A DNA stretch of 20,314 nucleotides, taken from Triparma columacea. Its lineage: Eukaryota; Sar; Bolidophyceae; Parmales; Triparmaceae. Positions 18,443-20,314 of the stretch are shown here, piece by piece (the first letter of the stretch is position 1; every line of letters begins with the position of its first letter). A model generated the notes under the pieces. That model made no database searches and was not told the DNA's origin. It saw only the letters and a list, made by a program, of their open reading frames with translations. Location of the stretch: contig BRYA01000501.1 of the NCBI GenBank assembly GCA_030267965.1, positions 1 through 20,314 of the forward strand, read 5' to 3'. The position numbers were made by a program, and so were the translations under genes.

Positions 18443-19861
18443 ATGTTCCTCCACTCGTTCCTAACCCGAAGAGTCCTCCTTCCACTCCTCCCAAGGATAC
18501 TACCAGCTAAAACTAATACACCTCCGAGTAGAATCACGAGTAGAATGAAAGATACTCTGCTAAGATTAACACTATCCTCGACCAGAACAGAGCTCGAGGA
18601 GGTGAGAAGGAGTATGAGGAGCAGTATGAAGAGGAGAAGGAGGAGCAAAAGGAGGAGGAGGAGAAACCACAAGTCAAAGTCAAAAGTCAAAGGAACCAAT
18701 ACGAAAGGAACTACGCACCCCTCCTCAACCCTCCTCAACCCCAACCCTCAAACCCCACCAACACCCCTAACAACCCCCCCCTCCCCACAACCCCCCCATC
18801 ATTAGATTCGCCATAAAGATCACACCCAAACATTATCAAAGCTCCCCGCCTCCGCCTCTCCCTCCCTCACCATTCAGCACCTCCAGTCCGCATACCTAAA
18901 GTCCTTAACCCACCTCGTCCCCTCCTCCCTCCTCCACCCCCCTTCCCTTCCCTTAAATACCTACCTCCCCACCGGCCCCCCACCCCTCCTCGATTTCCTT
19001 CGCCTCCAATACCTTACGTGCCTTACTGTACCTTACCTACAGACGCACGACCTCTACAAAGACCTTCAATCACTGACAAAAACCTCCTCCCCACCCCCAA
19101 CCCTTGCCTCCTATGCACGTCTTCTTTCCCCACGATCAAAGTCAGGTAAAGTTAAGGTAACGTCAAAAAACGCCCGCACCCTCCTACTAGATCCTCTTCC
19201 CCCTCCCCCCATCAAGAGTTACCTTCTCCCTCTCCTAAACAACTGCGGGTCGTACGTTAATGGTGCACCTGCTGTCATGTACGTCATGGAGTCTCTATCA
19301 TACTACGAGTTATTCCCACTTGAGCATCTTCAACTTATCGCAAACTCTATTTCAACGGTTATCGGAACCTCCGGTAAAGTATTAGAGTTAGGTGCGGGTG
19401 ACGGTAGGCTTACAAAGGGGCTTAGGTATGTAATGAAAGGTGTAGATATCGTAGGTACGGACGACGGGACTTGGGGACTTGAGGGTAAAGGTGGGGAGGT
19501 TATGAAAGCTGATTATAAAGAAGCGTTAAAGAGATACGCGACGGAGGAGGACGTTGTAGTTGTTAGCTGGATGCCACAGGGAGTGGACTGGACGAGGGAG
19601 ATTAGGAGGAGGGGGGTTAAGGGGTATGTACTGGTGGGGGAAATTTGGGACGGATGCTGCGGGGATAATTGGGAAACTTGGGGGAACCCGAAATACAGGA
19701 GGAGGGGGGAGGGGGAAGAGGAGGAGGATGATACGCCGATCTATGAAAGGGAAGGGTATGTAATGGAGGTGGTTGGAGAGGGGAAGGAACAGATCAGCAG
19801 GTACTGCAGTAAGGGGAGCCAGGTTACCAAGACTGTCTTGTTCACGAGGGTTGATAGATAA
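18443..19861 (+). CDS. Putative SAM-dependent methyltransferase with mitochondrial-like leader, two exons
   Basis: The last exon is open from 18806 to 19861, although its first ATG is only at 19277, so an upstream exon is required. The proposed exon 1, 18443-18601, joins GAG/GTGAGA to an acceptor ATTAG at 18805 and gives 404 aa. Exon 1 starts MFLHSFLTRRVLLPLLPRIL, Arg-rich and without acidic residues for about 35 positions, like a mitochondrial presequence. The helical N-terminal region (SLTIQHLQSAYLKSLTHLV) leads to motif I VLELGAGDGRL (about 245-255) and GTDDG after beta 2. It continues with VVVVSWMPQGVDWT and VGEIWDGCCGDNWETWG, short motifs I associate with an uncharacterised fungal/algal methyltransferase-like family. 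The substrate is unknown. Exon 2 and the fold are well supported; exon 1 is a tentative choice because the intervening 200 bp is low complexity. Confidence 0.7.
18590..18804 (+). repeat. Polypurine GAG/AGG tract followed by a G-poor CCCC/CAA tract
   Basis: Bases 18590-18672 are nearly all purine (AGG, GAG, AAG triplets); 18710-18804 is almost free of G and rich in CCC, CAACC and CCTC. In the present model both lie inside the methyltransferase intron (18602-18805). The strong strand asymmetry could support triplex or slippage behaviour. Confidence 0.6.
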
Positions 19862-19923
19862 TTAGAATAGAAATGTAGCTAAAAAAAGCACGGAGGGTTA
19901 CAAGTGCATCTTAACTTTGTTTT

Positions 19924-20314
19924 TCACCTGTTGACCCCACACGAAGGTCCCATATTGACGAGGTTCGGTATATTTTTCCCCTTCGTCTCATCCTTCCCCT
20001 CCCCCCCCCTCCCCTCAACCGCCTCCCATGCCTCCCTTACAAGTCCAACGTTCCTCTCCCCCCACCTATCCTCCTCCAATTCAATCATACCCTCAACCTC
20101 CTCCTTAAGAAGAGAGTAACGAGGGTCAGATAAAACGGAGGGACCACCGCGACCGAGGGCACGGCAGCATGCGGCGTAGACGTGAGGTAGCATAGGTCGC
20201 TGTGTGTTTTTTGGGGGAGGGGTTGGGGAGGGGGGAGGGGTTGGAAAAAACATTTCTCACCCAATGGTTTGAAAGTACTTTGTTGACACCCAAGGAAGGT
20301 CGTCAATTTTAGCT
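19924..20314 (-). CDS. Partial gene at right edge, hypothetical protein, 3' end only
   Basis: A minus-strand frame open from 20253 to a stop at 19924 looks coding from about 20199. It reads LPHVYAACCRALGRGG, then SDPRYSLLKEEVEGMIELEE and DRWGERNVGLVREAWEAV, with a basic end. A CACACAG acceptor at 20200 after a C-rich tract suggests an upstream exon near the window edge. That exon may read AKIDDLPWVSTKYFQTIG before a GTGAGA donor near 20260. However, joining at that donor shifts the frame, while a weaker donor GTGTCA near 20289 keeps it. The start and exon 1 therefore stay unresolved, and the gene may also begin at ATG 20193 or 20253. The family is not recognised. It converges on the methyltransferase gene with about 60 bp between stop codons. 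Confidence 0.5.

Noticed and set aside
18060..18464. 134-codon plus frame starting in the TG repeat
   Set aside because: It runs through the aminotransferase intron and antisense to its first exon; the first part is simple repeat.
18412..18744. Minus frame with a poly-Leu stretch and a TM-like LLVILLGGVLVLAG segment
   Set aside because: The Leu run is the reverse of GAG/AGG repeats, the frame overlaps the proposed plus-strand exon, and it ends at the aminotransferase upstream ATG. The 18412-18560 part is somewhat protein-like, so transcripts should be checked.
1..20314. tRNA, rRNA, transposon or bacterial operon signals
   Set aside because: No T-arm/B-box-like sequence with a foldable partner, no terminal inverted repeats, no transposase or reverse transcriptase motif, and introns throughout.

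Overview
The window is nuclear DNA from a eukaryote with compact, intron-containing genes. Evidence is GT-AG introns of about 90-235 bp that restore conserved protein cores, intergenic gaps as small as about 60 bp, and no bacterial-style operons. A photosynthetic stramenopile (ochrophyte) is the best inference. One gene carries a bipartite plastid leader (ER signal peptide ending in an 'ASA' motif) followed by a twin-arginine thylakoid-transfer region, as expected behind a complex red plastid. A giant intronless START-repeat membrane protein with a terminal W-x2-W...P-x-WF motif is also the kind of protein I associate with small marine ochrophytes such as Parmales or pelagophytes. The genus is not determined.

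Layout from left to right: (1) minus, 88-5778, a 1896-aa protein with five tandem START-like modules and a polytopic C-terminal membrane domain; (2) plus, 6382-7359, a two-exon family-16 (METTL21/FAM86-type) methyltransferase; (3) minus, 7499-7927, a small hypothetical protein with a mitochondrial-like N-terminus; (4) plus, 8203-9438, a four-exon VIT1/CCC1 vacuolar iron/manganese transporter; (5) minus, 9562-14456, a six-exon ABCG half-transporter with a Cys-rich ectodomain and an EF-hand; (6) minus, 14750-15756, a two-exon peroxisomal enoyl-CoA isomerase ending in SKL; (7) plus, 15817-16334, a two-exon putative thylakoid-lumen protein; (8) minus, 16532-18331, a three-exon alanine aminotransferase with an ER signal-like first exon; (9) plus, 18443-19861, a two-exon putative methyltransferase; (10) minus, 19924 to the right edge, a partial gene.

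The genes are not one pathway; they look like neighbouring housekeeping and transport genes on mostly alternating strands. A recurring theme is compartment targeting: vacuolar membrane (VIT), peroxisome (SKL), plastid/thylakoid (tripartite leader), secretory route (aminotransferase) and putative mitochondria (genes 3 and 9). Several signals appear only after splicing by hand, so single-ORF annotation would miss them. The most novel object is the START-repeat membrane protein, followed by the Cys-rich/EF-hand ABCG transporter and the thylakoid-lumen candidate.
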